From Chloroflexota bacterium (lineage in GTDB: Bacteria > Chloroflexota > Anaerolineae > Anaerolineales > UBA11579), in contig JABFGG010000004.1 in the NCBI GenBank assembly GCA_013112575.1, positions 62,001 through 126,000 on the forward strand: 64,000 nt of DNA, written 5' to 3'. The notes below the pieces were generated by a model. That model saw only the letters and a program-made list of their open reading frames with translations. It was not told where the DNA came from and made no database searches. Below, one piece after another: positions 47,260-56,090 of the stretch; within the stretch, counting starts at the first letter, position 1, and every line of letters starts with the position of its first letter. Position numbers and translations under genes: made by a program.

Positions 47260-47649
47260 GTGACAACTAAAGCCTATTCCCTCAACCTACCAGAAAACCC
47301 GGAAGCCGTGGTCTTCGTCAACGGCATTGTGGCCCGCAACCTCCCCGGTTTCCTGTGGCTGTGGAGCAACCTGTTCTCGATGCGCAGCCTCACGTCGAAA
47401 GCCGAAGGTTGCTTCCAGGTCAAGGCTGGCATCATCGGCCCCAATGAAGTCCTGCTGGTGAGCTACTGGCATAGTCAGGAAGCCCTCAACAAGTTCTTCC
47501 AAGATGAGTGGCATCGGAAGATGATGAAATACCTGTACCAGAATATCGAGAACCTCACCCTATGGAATGAAACCTACACACCCGCCCAGCCTGGCAAATA
47601 CATCCACGAGCCACACGCCATGGCGCTGGCCTATCCCAAGACGGTTTGA
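47260..47649 (+). CDS. DUF4188-family protein (ABM-monooxygenase-like)
   Basis: A 129-residue protein if it starts at GTG 47260. A TTG at 47245, directly after the palindrome, is an alternative; neither has a strong ribosome site. AVVFVNGIVARNLPGFLWLW, GCFQVKAGIIGPNEVLLVSYWHSQEALNKFF and HRKMMKYL match the DUF4188/'monooxygenase family' type, a ferredoxin-like fold related to antibiotic biosynthesis monooxygenases. Function unknown. The promoter suggests tight, signal-dependent control of this gene and the two membrane-protein genes downstream. Confidence 0.75.
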   Translation: MTTKAYSLNLPENPEAVVFVNGIVARNLPGFLWLWSNLFSMRSLTSKAEGCFQVKAGIIGPNEVLLVSYWHSQEALNKFFQDEWHRKMMKYLYQNIENLTLWNETYTPAQPGKYIHEPHAMALAYPKTV

Positions 47650-47700
47650 AACTTTATCGGAACCCTAACGTAGAGAGTGGTAACCAGAAGGAGGTTGACG

Positions 47701-48657
47701 ATGAGTGTAATTAACGTAAATGATTATTCTAGCCCGCTGGACTTGCTGCGTGGCTATTGGCAAAAGGCTGAACCTTACCAGCGACGTATGTACTGGCTGG
47801 CAGCCATCCTGATCCTTTCCGGCTTAGTGCACATAATCCCTTTGATACTGAGTGGTGGAGAACTTACAGGCCCAGTGTCTTTCCGTAAGCCGGTCGTTTT
47901 CGGGATCTCTACGGGGATATCTCTGGCAGCTACCACCTGGGTAATGCACTACATGCCCACGCGGCAGCGGCTGGGGGCCATCCTCAATTGGGCCATCGCT
48001 ATCGGCTTTTACGTAGAGGTCATCTTGATCGATATGCAAACCTGGCGCGGTGTGCCCTCGCATTTTAATTTCAGCACAGCCTTCGATTCAGCCGTATTTG
48101 GCACGATGGGCTTTTTCATAAACGTCGTAGGACTGGCGATACTGGTCTTGACTGTGATGTCTTTTATATGGCTCAAAGGCTCCCCCACTATAAAGTGGGC
48201 CATCCGCATTGGATTGATATTACTATTGGTCAGCCAGGTCTTTGGCAACCTGATCGTCTCTAATGGCGTGCCGCGCAGTATCGATTTTGAAACCGGTGAG
48301 TACGCGTACAATGAGGCTGCCCCGCCCAGCATCTACGATCTTTCCGGTTTGATGAAGCTGCCCCATTTCTTCGCCATGCATGGCATCCAGACACTGCCTG
48401 CCTTGGCCTTACTGATGTTCTTCACCGGCTGGGATGAACGCCGCCGCATGAATACTTTGCTGATAGCTGCATTAGGATATATAGCTTTGACCACCATCGT
48501 GACCGTACAGGTCTTCCGCGGGTTGGCACCCTTTGATCTTGATACTGTATCCCTTGCGATGCACCTCCTAAGCCTAGTCTTGATCGGGCTGCCCTTCTTG
48601 TTGGCGTTGCCAGCAGCTATGCGCAAGCTGCCGCAGGGAATTGTAGCCACGGACTAG
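47701..48657 (+). CDS. Integral membrane protein of unknown function
   Basis: A 318-residue protein. AAGGAGG lies 7 bases before ATG 47701, fixing the start. It has about eight hydrophobic helices with conserved-looking polar residues (PVSFRKPVVFG, HFNFSTAFDSAVFG, MKLPHFFAMHGIQTLPALAL). His residues inside or next to helices could bind a metal or cofactor. I do not recognise the family. It probably shares an operon with the DUF4188 and ABA4-like genes. Confidence 0.75.
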   Translation: MSVINVNDYSSPLDLLRGYWQKAEPYQRRMYWLAAILILSGLVHIIPLILSGGELTGPVSFRKPVVFGISTGISLAATTWVMHYMPTRQRLGAILNWAIAIGFYVEVILIDMQTWRGVPSHFNFSTAFDSAVFGTMGFFINVVGLAILVLTVMSFIWLKGSPTIKWAIRIGLILLLVSQVFGNLIVSNGVPRSIDFETGEYAYNEAAPPSIYDLSGLMKLPHFFAMHGIQTLPALALLMFFTGWDERRRMNTLLIAALGYIALTTIVTVQVFRGLAPFDLDTVSLAMHLLSLVLIGLPFLLALPAAMRKLPQGIVATD

Positions 48658-48705
48658 TTAAGACAAGGTCGGGCACTAACTCGCCCTTATCCAAAGGAAT
48701 CTTTG

Positions 48706-49140
48706 ATGTCATTTGCCACCATTTTCCAACTCTCCTTTTTACTGGTAGCCCCCTTCTGGCTGTTGATGGTCTTTGCTCCCCATTGGCGCTGGACCAAACG
48801 TATCATCGCTTCCCCCTGGATCTCGGCGGCCGCGGCCCTGCTATACACTGTGCTGGTCTTGCCCAGCATCGCGGATGTATTTACATCCGTTTCCAATTCA
48901 GAGCTGGCAAGCGTTGCCGCTTTGCTGGGTACCGAAGCAGGGGCCACGTTAGGCTGGGTGCATTTCCTGGCTTTTGATCTATTCGTGGGGCGCTGGGCTT
49001 ACCTGGACAGTCGCGAAAAGAACATCTCGGCCTGGCTGATGGCCCCTGTGCTGTTCCTCATTTTGATGCTGGGGCCATTTGGCTTTCTACTCTATTTGCT
49101 GGTGCGGGAAGTGTATGCGAGGTTTGCCTCAAAGCAATAA
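48706..49140 (+). CDS. ABA4-like (DUF4281) membrane protein
   Basis: A 144-residue protein started at ATG 48706. It has four hydrophobic helices and the family pattern FLLVAPFWLLMVFAP, W-to-GWVHFLAFDLFVGRWAYLDSRE and LGPFGFLLYLLVR, typical of DUF4281. The plant relative ABA4 acts in neoxanthin formation, but bacterial members are uncharacterised. It is probably in the same operon as the preceding membrane protein. Confidence 0.8.
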   Translation: MSFATIFQLSFLLVAPFWLLMVFAPHWRWTKRIIASPWISAAAALLYTVLVLPSIADVFTSVSNSELASVAALLGTEAGATLGWVHFLAFDLFVGRWAYLDSREKNISAWLMAPVLFLILMLGPFGFLLYLLVREVYARFASKQ

Positions 49141-49194
49141 AGCAAGCATGCCAGTATCCTGTTCATTTCATCACAATCTTTTTTGCTGAATTGA

Positions 49195-49200
49195 TATAAT
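49195..49200 (+). promoter_or_regulatory. Candidate -10 (TATAAT) of the pantothenate operon
   Basis: An exact TATAAT with a weak -35. It gives a leader of about 130 nt before panB. Confidence 0.45.
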
Positions 49201-49206
49201 TTCCCT

Positions 49207-49338
49207 ATTGCTCAGACCCTGTAACAGTTGTAAAGCGATTGCTTTTAGGAATTGCTTCGCAATTCATCAATGGGCTGAGACGCTGATGTACCTGAAGTAG
49301 CTCCACCATCCGGACTCTACCTGCCAAAGGAGGGCACC
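49207..49338 (+). ncRNA. Structured 5' leader of panB, candidate pan-motif RNA
   Basis: Successive small hairpins are visible: CTG/CAG (49219-49227), TAAAGC/GCTTTA (49231-49247) and GAATTGC/GCAATTC (49249-49265). These are followed by GGGCTGAGACGCTGATGTACC and a ribosome site AAAGGAGG. The pan RNA motif is known upstream of pantothenate genes in Chloroflexi and Firmicutes. I cannot confirm its consensus by eye. Confidence 0.4.
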
Positions 49339-50235
49339 GTGTCCACAACTCTCCCCACCGTTAAAGATAACCCTATAACGCGCAAGAAGGTCACCACCAG
49401 CACTTTACGCGCCAAAAAGCAGCATGGTGAGATCATCACTATGCTGACTGCCTATGACTACCCCACCGCCCTGGCCGTCGATGAAGCAGGTATTGACACG
49501 ATCCTCGTCGGGGATTCACTGGGCATGGTCGTGCTGGGCTATGAAAACACGCTGCCCGTAACCATGGAAGATATGCTGCACCACTGCAAAGCGGTGGCGC
49601 GTGGCGCACAATATGCCTTGTTGATCGGGGATATGCCCTTCATGTCCTACCAGGTTTCCGTTGAGCAGGCCGTCGGCAATGCTGGACGCTTCCTACAGGA
49701 AGCCAATATGGATGCCATCAAGTTGGAGGGGGGCCGCGAACGCGCCGATGCCGTACAGAAGATCGTTGAGGCCGGTATCCCTGTGCAAGGCCACATCGGC
49801 CTGACGCCACAAAGCGTCAACCAACTGGGCGGCTTCCGCACACAAGGTCGGGACGCCGAAGCCGCTTTCCGGCTGGTGCAGGATGCGCTCATTTTGCAAG
49901 ATGCGGGTTGTTTCAGCCTGGTGTTAGAAGCCGTACCAGCGCGTCTGGCTCGCCTGATCTCCGAACGCCTTGAAATCCCGACGATTGGGATCGGCGCATC
50001 GAAAGGCTGTGACGGCCAGGTGTTAGTCACACATGACCTCGTGGGCCAGTTTGACCGCTTCACACCTAAGTTCGTCAAGCAATATGCCAACGTGCATAGC
50101 GAAATGCTGCGCGCTTTTGGTGAATATAAAGAAGAAGTTGAAGCCCAGACCTTCCCGGCGGAAGAGCACAGCTTCTTTATGCCGGACGAGGAATGGGACG
50201 CGTTACAGAGTTTGTTAGCCGATAACCGAATCTAA
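49339..50235 (+). CDS. panB: 3-methyl-2-oxobutanoate hydroxymethyltransferase
   Basis: This 298-residue enzyme makes ketopantoate from 2-oxoisovalerate and methylene-tetrahydrofolate, the first committed step of pantothenate synthesis. The GTG start has AAAGGAGG upstream. Family landmarks: ITMLTAYDYPTALAVDEAG, ILVGDSLGMVVLGYENTLPV (metal-binding Asp), LIGDMPFMSY, AIKLEGG, GHIGLTPQSV, LVLEAVP (Glu), and PTIGIGASKGCDGQVLVTHDL. The length is normal plus a ~20-residue tail. It leads an operon containing panE, a cupin, panC and coaX. Confidence 0.97.
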   Translation: MSTTLPTVKDNPITRKKVTTSTLRAKKQHGEIITMLTAYDYPTALAVDEAGIDTILVGDSLGMVVLGYENTLPVTMEDMLHHCKAVARGAQYALLIGDMPFMSYQVSVEQAVGNAGRFLQEANMDAIKLEGGRERADAVQKIVEAGIPVQGHIGLTPQSVNQLGGFRTQGRDAEAAFRLVQDALILQDAGCFSLVLEAVPARLARLISERLEIPTIGIGASKGCDGQVLVTHDLVGQFDRFTPKFVKQYANVHSEMLRAFGEYKEEVEAQTFPAEEHSFFMPDEEWDALQSLLADNRI

Positions 50236-50249
50236 AATTGCTCGACTCG

Positions 50250-51146
50250 ATGCTTATTCTCGGAACTGGCGCGCTGGCCAGCCTATTCGCAGCGCGGCTG
50301 GCAGCCACAGGCGTACAGATCACTATGCTGGGAAGTTGGCAAGCGGCTATTGAGGCGCTGAACAAGGAGGGGGTGAGCTTTACGGATGCTGATGGCAATG
50401 AGAATAGCTTTCCCGTTACAGCGACAGATGATCCTGCAAAGTGTACAGGTGTGCAATACGCGCTGGTGCTGGTGAAAGCCTGGCAGACTCAACGGGCGGC
50501 CCAACAACTTGGACAATGTCTTGGAGCTGATGGGCTGGCGGTGACGCTGCAAAATGGAGCAGGCAACCGCGAAATGCTGCAAGCGGCGCTGGGAGTCGAA
50601 CGCGTTGCGACAGGGGTGACGACCACCGGGGCAACCCTGTTAGGGCCTGGGCAGATCAAGGCCGGGGGTGAGGGACTGATCTCCTTAGGCTCACATCCTA
50701 AACTACGGGCGGTGGCGGATACATTGTTAGCTGCCGATTTTAACGTGGAGATACTGGAGGATGTGGATAGCCTGATCTGGGGCAAGCTGGTGGTCAACGC
50801 CGCCATCAACCCTCTAACAGCCATTTTGGGTGTGCCCAACGGCGAGTTGCTGGCCCGACCAGAATCACGCCAATTGATGGCAGAACTGGCAAAAGAGGTT
50901 GCGGCTGTGGCTGCTGCACAAAATATCCAACTGCCCTTTGAAGACGCGGTAGTGGCTGCAGAAGATGTGGCCCGGAGGACTGCCAGCAACCATTCGTCCA
51001 TGCTGCAGGATGTGCAACGCGGCGCACCCACCGAGATCGATGCCATATGCGGGGCGGTGGTTGAAGCAGGCAAAATCCACGGTATACCTACACCGGTCAA
51101 CGATACAATGTGGAAGTTAGTCAAAGCCAAAGTAAACAGCAGGTGA
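50250..51146 (+). CDS. panE: 2-dehydropantoate 2-reductase
   Basis: A 298-residue ketopantoate reductase using NADPH. The Rossmann motif LILGTGALASLFAARLA starts right at ATG 50250; a TTG four codons earlier lacks a ribosome site. Lys in LVLVKAWQT and Lys in IWGKLVVNAAINPLTAILG (catalytic) are present. NHSSMLQDVQRGAPTEIDAICGAVV is the typical C-terminal substrate-binding motif. It follows panB by 14 bases. Confidence 0.95.
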   Translation: MLILGTGALASLFAARLAATGVQITMLGSWQAAIEALNKEGVSFTDADGNENSFPVTATDDPAKCTGVQYALVLVKAWQTQRAAQQLGQCLGADGLAVTLQNGAGNREMLQAALGVERVATGVTTTGATLLGPGQIKAGGEGLISLGSHPKLRAVADTLLAADFNVEILEDVDSLIWGKLVVNAAINPLTAILGVPNGELLARPESRQLMAELAKEVAAVAAAQNIQLPFEDAVVAAEDVARRTASNHSSMLQDVQRGAPTEIDAICGAVVEAGKIHGIPTPVNDTMWKLVKAKVNSR

Positions 51147-51150
51147 ATGC

Positions 51151-51483
51151 ATGCCAAACATTTTTCCGGGCCCCATACAAGCATTGCCTTCAGCAGATAT
51201 TCCCCTCGACGGTGTGACTGCATTTCTGTCACAATCCAACAGCCACCAGATCATCTTCATGCACTTTGATGAAGAGGTTGAATTAACAGAGCACGCCCAC
51301 GAAGCCCAATGGGGTATCGTGCTGGAAGGCAGTATCACCCTTACAATTGATGGACATACCCGAACTTATACAAAGGGAGATCGTTATTTCATCCCGGCTG
51401 GCGTGCTGCATTCGGGGAAAATCCATGCAGGTTATGCCGATATCACTTTCTTCAATGAACCAGATCGCTATGCAATCAAATAA
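51151..51483 (+). CDS. Cupin-domain protein in the pantothenate operon
   Basis: A 110-residue single cupin. Motif 1 ELTEHAHEAQWGIVLEGSITLTIDG supplies two His and a Gln/Glu-type position, and motif 2 ERYFIPAGVLH-like GDRYFIPAGVLHSG supplies the third His. It lies 4 bases after panE and 3 bases before panC. It could be a small metal-dependent enzyme or ligand sensor for this pathway. No pathway gene is missing that a cupin normally provides. Confidence 0.82.
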   Translation: MPNIFPGPIQALPSADIPLDGVTAFLSQSNSHQIIFMHFDEEVELTEHAHEAQWGIVLEGSITLTIDGHTRTYTKGDRYFIPAGVLHSGKIHAGYADITFFNEPDRYAIK

Positions 51484-51485
51484 AA

Positions 51486-52331
51486 ATGAACACTGTTGAA
51501 ACTATCCCAGAACTCCGACAAGCAATAAAGCAACTTGAACGCCCCCTTGGGCTGGTGCCCACCATGGGTTATCTACATGAAGGGCACCTATCTTTGGTCA
51601 GACTGGCCAGAGAACAATCTGCCAGCGTGGTTACCAGCATCTTTGTTAACCCCACCCAGTTCGGGCCGAATGAAGACCTGGACGCTTATCCACGCGACAT
51701 CCCCAAAGACCTGGCCTTGTTGGAAGCAGAAGGCGTGGATCTGGTATGGATGCCTAGCCCGGAGATCATGTACCCGGAGGGTTTCCAGAGCTGGGTCGAT
51801 GTGGCTGAGGTCACCCAGGTGCTGGAAGGGGCACAACGGCCTGGCCATTTCCGCGGAGTGACTACCATAGTTGCCAAACTATTCAACGCCGTGCAGCCCG
51901 ACAAAGCCTTCTTCGGCCAGAAGGATGCGCAGCAAGTGGCGGTCATCGAACAAATGGTGCGCGACCTTGATTTTCCATTAGAGATCGTAGTGGGGCCCAT
52001 CCAGCGGGAGCCGGACGGGCTGGCTCTCTCCAGTCGCAACGTGTACTTAGATATTGAGCAGCGCAAAGCTGCGACCGTGCTGAACCGGGCTTTGAAGGCG
52101 GCTAAAGCCAGCTATGAAGCGGGGGAGCGCAGCGGAGATGTAATTCGTCAGACTATGACGAAAACTATCCAGGCTGAGCCATTAGCAAAGATGCAATACG
52201 TATCCTGCGCGCATCCTCGCAGTCTGCAGGAGTTGAAAGAGATTGTTGAAGATGGCACGTTGTTGAGCATGGCAGTATTTGTAGGCAAGACGCGCTTAAT
52301 TGACAATTTGGTCTTGGGTCCCAATCACTAA
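51486..52331 (+). CDS. panC: Pantoate--beta-alanine ligase
   Basis: This 281-residue enzyme joins pantoate and beta-alanine with ATP to pantothenate. It has VPTMGYLHEGHLSL with the HxGH nucleotide motif, SIFVNPTQFGPNEDLDAYPR, VTTIVAKLFNAVQPDKAFFGQKDAQQ (the KxxGxKD region), EPDGLALSSRNVYL (the SSRN ATP loop). No panD (beta-alanine supply) is found in this window. Confidence 0.97.
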   Translation: MNTVETIPELRQAIKQLERPLGLVPTMGYLHEGHLSLVRLAREQSASVVTSIFVNPTQFGPNEDLDAYPRDIPKDLALLEAEGVDLVWMPSPEIMYPEGFQSWVDVAEVTQVLEGAQRPGHFRGVTTIVAKLFNAVQPDKAFFGQKDAQQVAVIEQMVRDLDFPLEIVVGPIQREPDGLALSSRNVYLDIEQRKAATVLNRALKAAKASYEAGERSGDVIRQTMTKTIQAEPLAKMQYVSCAHPRSLQELKEIVEDGTLLSMAVFVGKTRLIDNLVLGPNH

Positions 52332-52342
52332 GGAAACAACAC

Positions 52343-53107
52343 ATGTTAATGACAATCGACATCGGCAATACGAATATCACCTTCGGTCTGTATGAAGGCG
52401 AGGAGTTGGGGCCGCGCTGGCGCATGGCCACCGTACACGAGAGCATGCCGGATGAATATGGCTTTCAGATGGTGGGCATGCTACAACAGGCGGGCTTCAG
52501 TCCTGACAACCTTACGGGGGTTGCTATGGCTTCTGTGGTGCCGCCGGTAACCGGCAAGTTTGAAGAAGTGTGCCGCCGTTATTTAAAACACGAGCCGCTG
52601 GTGGTGGATGCCGGGGTCAAGACAGGTGTGCGCATCCACTACGAAAACCCCAGATCAGTGGGCGCAGACCGTATTGTCGATGCCGCGGCCGTGCAGAAGC
52701 TGTATGGCGGCCCGGCCTGTGTGGTTGATTTTGGTACCGGCACGACCTTCGATGCCATCACCAAGGATGGGGATTACCTGGGGGGCGCCATTGCCCCTGG
52801 CATCGGCATCGCGGCAGATGCTTTATTCCGGCGGGCGGCCAAATTGCCACGCGTTGACCTAGTAAGGCCCCCGGCAGCGATCGGGACAAACACAGCCAAT
52901 TCGATGCAGTCCGGTTTGCTGTTCGGCTACGTGGGATTAGTGGAAGGTATGGTGGCGCGCTTCCGCAAAGAACTGGGGCCAGACATGAAGGTCATCGCTA
53001 CAGGCGGGCTGGCCGAGGTGATTGCCCGCGAAACAGAGGTTATCGAAATCATCGCCCCCTGGCTGACTCTGGATGGCTTAAAGATCATCTGGGATTTGAA
53101 CCATTGA
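52343..53107 (+). CDS. coaX: Type III pantothenate kinase
   Basis: This 254-residue ASKHA kinase phosphorylates pantothenate, the first step of CoA synthesis, and is not feedback-inhibited by CoA in this class. DIGNTNITFGLYEG is the phosphate-1 motif. GADRIVDAAAVQKLYGGPACVVDFGTGTTFDAI contains the GADR and DFGTxTT motifs. GGAIAPGIGI and VIATGGLAEVIA complete the fold. ATG 52343 or 52349 may be used. It directly follows panC. Confidence 0.96.
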   Translation: MLMTIDIGNTNITFGLYEGEELGPRWRMATVHESMPDEYGFQMVGMLQQAGFSPDNLTGVAMASVVPPVTGKFEEVCRRYLKHEPLVVDAGVKTGVRIHYENPRSVGADRIVDAAAVQKLYGGPACVVDFGTGTTFDAITKDGDYLGGAIAPGIGIAADALFRRAAKLPRVDLVRPPAAIGTNTANSMQSGLLFGYVGLVEGMVARFRKELGPDMKVIATGGLAEVIARETEVIEIIAPWLTLDGLKIIWDLNH

Positions 53108-53184
53108 TTAAAGGCAGCAAGCAGGTACGTCTTCCATCTGATTAGGCTAATATTTGCACCCGAGGTGGTAGTAACAGTACAGTG

Positions 53185-53838
53185 ATGGAAAAAGCAATTA
53201 ATCCCCCCAAAAGTTTGAAAGAATACACTCAACGCTTTTTAATATGGCTGTGGGAGCAAAGGCTGTTGTTCCTTTTCAGTTTCATTTTGCTGAGCCCCTA
53301 TTTAATTCGCTATCTCCCCCCTCAAGAAAGCTGGTTCATCTGGCAGCAGCGCATTGCTTCTACGGGTCTGCTGCTTCACTCTGTCCCTATGATTTTGTAT
53401 CTAGCACTTGGCTCATTTATCGATGATCTATTTGGATCGTTTTATTTCTTCAATTATCCAGATGGCCTGTTTTTTATCTGGGATTTCGTTATTCTCTATT
53501 TGATTCGAAGGACATGGAGAAGGCGTGGGGAAGGGAAAGATGTTACTTTCGCAGTGCTCCTGGTTATTGGTATTTCCACTGCATTTTTATTTATGGTCTT
53601 AGCTCCTTTTAGTTCAGTCGGTCCTATTCATAGTTCCTGTGAGACATATACTTCTGAAATACACGGTGTAAGAATCGTTGCCTACCCAGAAAATACAATT
53701 CTTGGTAATGATCATGTTTTCTATCTAAAGACCACTGACGGCGGACGAAATTGGAAACAAGTCGGATATGAGGTAGAGGGCAACCCCGATACGATTGATG
53801 ATGAAGATTGTCTTGAGTACTTGCAGGAAAACCCTTGA
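53185..53838 (+). CDS. Small integral membrane protein of unknown function
   Basis: A 217-residue protein with ATG 53185 right after a GTG. It has about four hydrophobic helices in the first 130 residues, then a small extracytoplasmic domain of ~75 residues with two Cys (SSCETYTSEIHGVR and DDEDCLEYLQ) that could form a disulfide. The phrase FYLKTTDGGRNWKQVGYEVEG resembles a single BNR/Asp-box-like strand. AT-rich codon use sets it apart from its neighbours. It overlaps the methyltransferase gene. Function unknown. Confidence 0.65.
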   Translation: MEKAINPPKSLKEYTQRFLIWLWEQRLLFLFSFILLSPYLIRYLPPQESWFIWQQRIASTGLLLHSVPMILYLALGSFIDDLFGSFYFFNYPDGLFFIWDFVILYLIRRTWRRRGEGKDVTFAVLLVIGISTAFLFMVLAPFSSVGPIHSSCETYTSEIHGVRIVAYPENTILGNDHVFYLKTTDGGRNWKQVGYEVEGNPDTIDDEDCLEYLQENP

Positions 53839-54854
53839 ACATCTTCGCCATCACCACCCGCGGCCTGGAAGAGATCAGCAATGCTGAAATGCAAGCCTTG
53901 CCAGGCATTCATGATCTCTCTAACGGCTACCGTCACATACGCGCCACTGTACAGAAAGGCCTCTCTGCGCTCCTTGATTTGCGTACAGTCGATGATGTCT
54001 TTCTCGAGTTGACAGAGTGGGAGCAGGTCGGTCACGAACGCAGCACGTTGGCTGAATTCTCCGAGCGCAGTACTGAGCTTGCGCTAGGCGAACCGCTGGC
54101 CCAGTTGCGCGGATTACGCGAAATCCCTGGGCATCCTACATTCTCGGTCACGGCCAATTTCGTGGGCAAGCGCAATTACAGCAACGATGAGATCAAGCTG
54201 GCAGTATCGGAGGGTGTCTTACAAAGCCAGGCAGGTTGGCAGTATGCCGAAGATGACCGGGTAGCTGACCTTAACTTGCGCGTGTTCATTGAACACAGCA
54301 AAGCGCTGGTCGGTCTGCGCATTGGGGAGACGCCATTGCATCGCCGCGATTATAAGCAGGCTCAGTTGCCTGGTTCTCTTAAGCCCACAGTGGCTGCGGC
54401 CATGCTGAGAATCGCCAGGCTTCAAGAGGATCAGGTCTGCCTTGACCCCTTCTGTGGCAGCGGCACCATCGTTATCGAGGCGGCATTGGCAGGTGCAGGT
54501 AGCATGGGAGGTGACATTGAGCAGGCGATGCTGAAGGCAGCAGAAACAAACCGTCAGGCTGCTGGTGTGAAGGTGGCCTTTTCACAATGGGACGCGATGC
54601 AATTGCCTTTACCGGGGGCTATTGTCGACCTGGTCGTATCTAACCTGCCCTGGGGGCGGCAGGTTGAGGTTGATGGTAGTTTGTGGAAATTATATGAAGA
54701 GAGCTATCTAGAAATGCTGCGCGTGATCAAGCCTGGCGGGAAGCTGGTCCTGCTGACCAGCTTCCCGGACCTGCTGCCGGAAGAACCCGAAGATCAAATT
54801 GAGATCAGTCTGTTCGGCCAAACGCCCTCCGTGTTACGATTCGAAACAGCTTAA
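53835..54854 (+). CDS. THUMP-domain RNA methyltransferase (Trm14/TrmN-like)
   Basis: A 339-residue protein with a TTG start overlapping the previous stop. The N-terminal ~150 residues resemble a THUMP/ferredoxin-like RNA-binding part (FVGKRNYSNDEIKLAVSEG). The C-terminal Rossmann methyltransferase has LDPFCGSGTIVIEAAL (SAM site) and VVSNLPWGRQ, in which the N-L-P-W/Y motif is typical of guanine-N2 methyltransferases. Archaeal and eukaryotic relatives methylate G6 of tRNA. A tRNA or rRNA guanine target is likely here. Confidence 0.85.
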   Translation: MNIFAITTRGLEEISNAEMQALPGIHDLSNGYRHIRATVQKGLSALLDLRTVDDVFLELTEWEQVGHERSTLAEFSERSTELALGEPLAQLRGLREIPGHPTFSVTANFVGKRNYSNDEIKLAVSEGVLQSQAGWQYAEDDRVADLNLRVFIEHSKALVGLRIGETPLHRRDYKQAQLPGSLKPTVAAAMLRIARLQEDQVCLDPFCGSGTIVIEAALAGAGSMGGDIEQAMLKAAETNRQAAGVKVAFSQWDAMQLPLPGAIVDLVVSNLPWGRQVEVDGSLWKLYEESYLEMLRVIKPGGKLVLLTSFPDLLPEEPEDQIEISLFGQTPSVLRFETA

Positions 54855-54860
54855 TTTTAA

Positions 54861-56090
54861 ATGGAGAAATATTCCGTGCACAAGATCTTCAAGTGGATAG
54901 GTTCTGGCTTGCTGGTTCTGGCTGGCCTGCTCGTCGTGGTCATTATCGGCGCTTACATCATTTACCCGGCTGAATATGTGAGCCGCGTGTTGCGCTGGCA
55001 GGATGCGGACGTAAAAGATTACCAGAAGTTTCCCGAAGCTGTTATTGACAACGCTCCGCCCGTTTACCAGTTCGAGCAAGATCACAATGAAGCTTTTGTG
55101 CGCGATGGTTTTGAAACTGCACTGGCTGTGGATGATCTCGAATTATTTTTGGAAGATACCGGTACGCAGGCTTTTATCGTCATTCAGGATGAGGCCATCC
55201 TTTACGAAGGATATTTCAACAGATATACGCGCGATAGCATTGTGACTTCATTTTCCGTAGCGAAATCCTTTGTGTCTACCCTGGTGGGGGTAGCGATTGA
55301 GGAAGGACATATCCAGAGTGTGGATGACCCCATTACCGACTACTTACCCGAATTGCTTGAACGCGATGCCCAGTTTACTAATATCACCGTTGGCGATCTT
55401 ATGCATATGTCCTCCGGCATTCATTATGTGGAAGCCAGCTTTTTGCATGGAGATGATGCCAAGACTTATTATTACCCTGACCTCAGAACATTGGCTTTGG
55501 AGGAGACGCGCATAGATGGCCTGCCAGGTGAAGAGTTCCTCTACAACAACTACCACCCCCTTTTGTTGGGGGTAATTTTGGAACGCGCTACCGGAGTTAG
55601 TGTTGCTGAGTATCTCCAGGAAAAGATATGGAAGCCATTGGGAATGGAATACCCGGCCAGTTGGAGCCTTGATTCTGAAGACACACAATTTGAAAAGATG
55701 GAAAGCGGCATCAATGCGCGCGCCATCGATTTCGCCAAATTCGGACGTTTATTCTTGAATAATGGGGGGTGGGAGGGGCAGCAAGTTATTCCGGCGGAAT
55801 GGGTAATGCAGGCTACGCAGCGCGATACGAGTTTTGAAAATGGGGAATACTATTACGACAGTTTCATTTTTGAGGATGGGCGCGGCTACTACCAATATTT
55901 CTGGTGGGGCCTGACGGTTGATGAACAAACTTATGACTACATGGCCCTGGGCAACCACGGCCAATTCATCTATATCAGTCCCGAGAAGGACCTGATCATT
56001 GTGCGCAATGGGGAACGTTACGGCGCAGACACGCTCAAGTGGATCTATGCCTTTTACGATTTTGCGCGTGCTTTTCCGGCTAACGAATGA
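54861..56090 (+). CDS. Membrane-anchored serine hydrolase of the class C beta-lactamase/DD-peptidase family
   Basis: A 409-residue protein. A single N-terminal hydrophobic helix (about 12-35) places the rest outside. The catalytic SxxK is SFSVAKSFVS. The YxN motif is YNNYHP, and the third (KTG-like) motif is NHGQFIYIS, with His-Gly as in many non-lactamase members. LMHMSSGI is another family landmark. It is probably an esterase or peptidase acting in the envelope. There is no reason to call it an antibiotic-resistance enzyme. It overlaps the ATP-grasp gene by ATGA. Confidence 0.85.
   Translation: MEKYSVHKIFKWIGSGLLVLAGLLVVVIIGAYIIYPAEYVSRVLRWQDADVKDYQKFPEAVIDNAPPVYQFEQDHNEAFVRDGFETALAVDDLELFLEDTGTQAFIVIQDEAILYEGYFNRYTRDSIVTSFSVAKSFVSTLVGVAIEEGHIQSVDDPITDYLPELLERDAQFTNITVGDLMHMSSGIHYVEASFLHGDDAKTYYYPDLRTLALEETRIDGLPGEEFLYNNYHPLLLGVILERATGVSVAEYLQEKIWKPLGMEYPASWSLDSEDTQFEKMESGINARAIDFAKFGRLFLNNGGWEGQQVIPAEWVMQATQRDTSFENGEYYYDSFIFEDGRGYYQYFWWGLTVDEQTYDYMALGNHGQFIYISPEKDLIIVRNGERYGADTLKWIYAFYDFARAFPANE

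Noticed and set aside
49270..49335. TPP riboswitch before panB, based on CTGAGA and ACCTGAA
   Set aside because: The closing stem, the GGTAATACC-like segment and the rest of the thi-box consensus are missing, and the downstream genes are for pantothenate, not thiamin.
50489..51232. 247-residue reading frame on the minus strand within panE
   Set aside because: It is low in family-like motifs and Ser/Thr/Ala-rich, and lies opposite the clear panE gene. It is a codon-bias shadow.
54861..56090. Beta-lactamase conferring resistance
   Set aside because: SxxK and YxN are present, but the third motif is HG-type and there is an N-terminal membrane anchor, as in general serine hydrolases of this fold.
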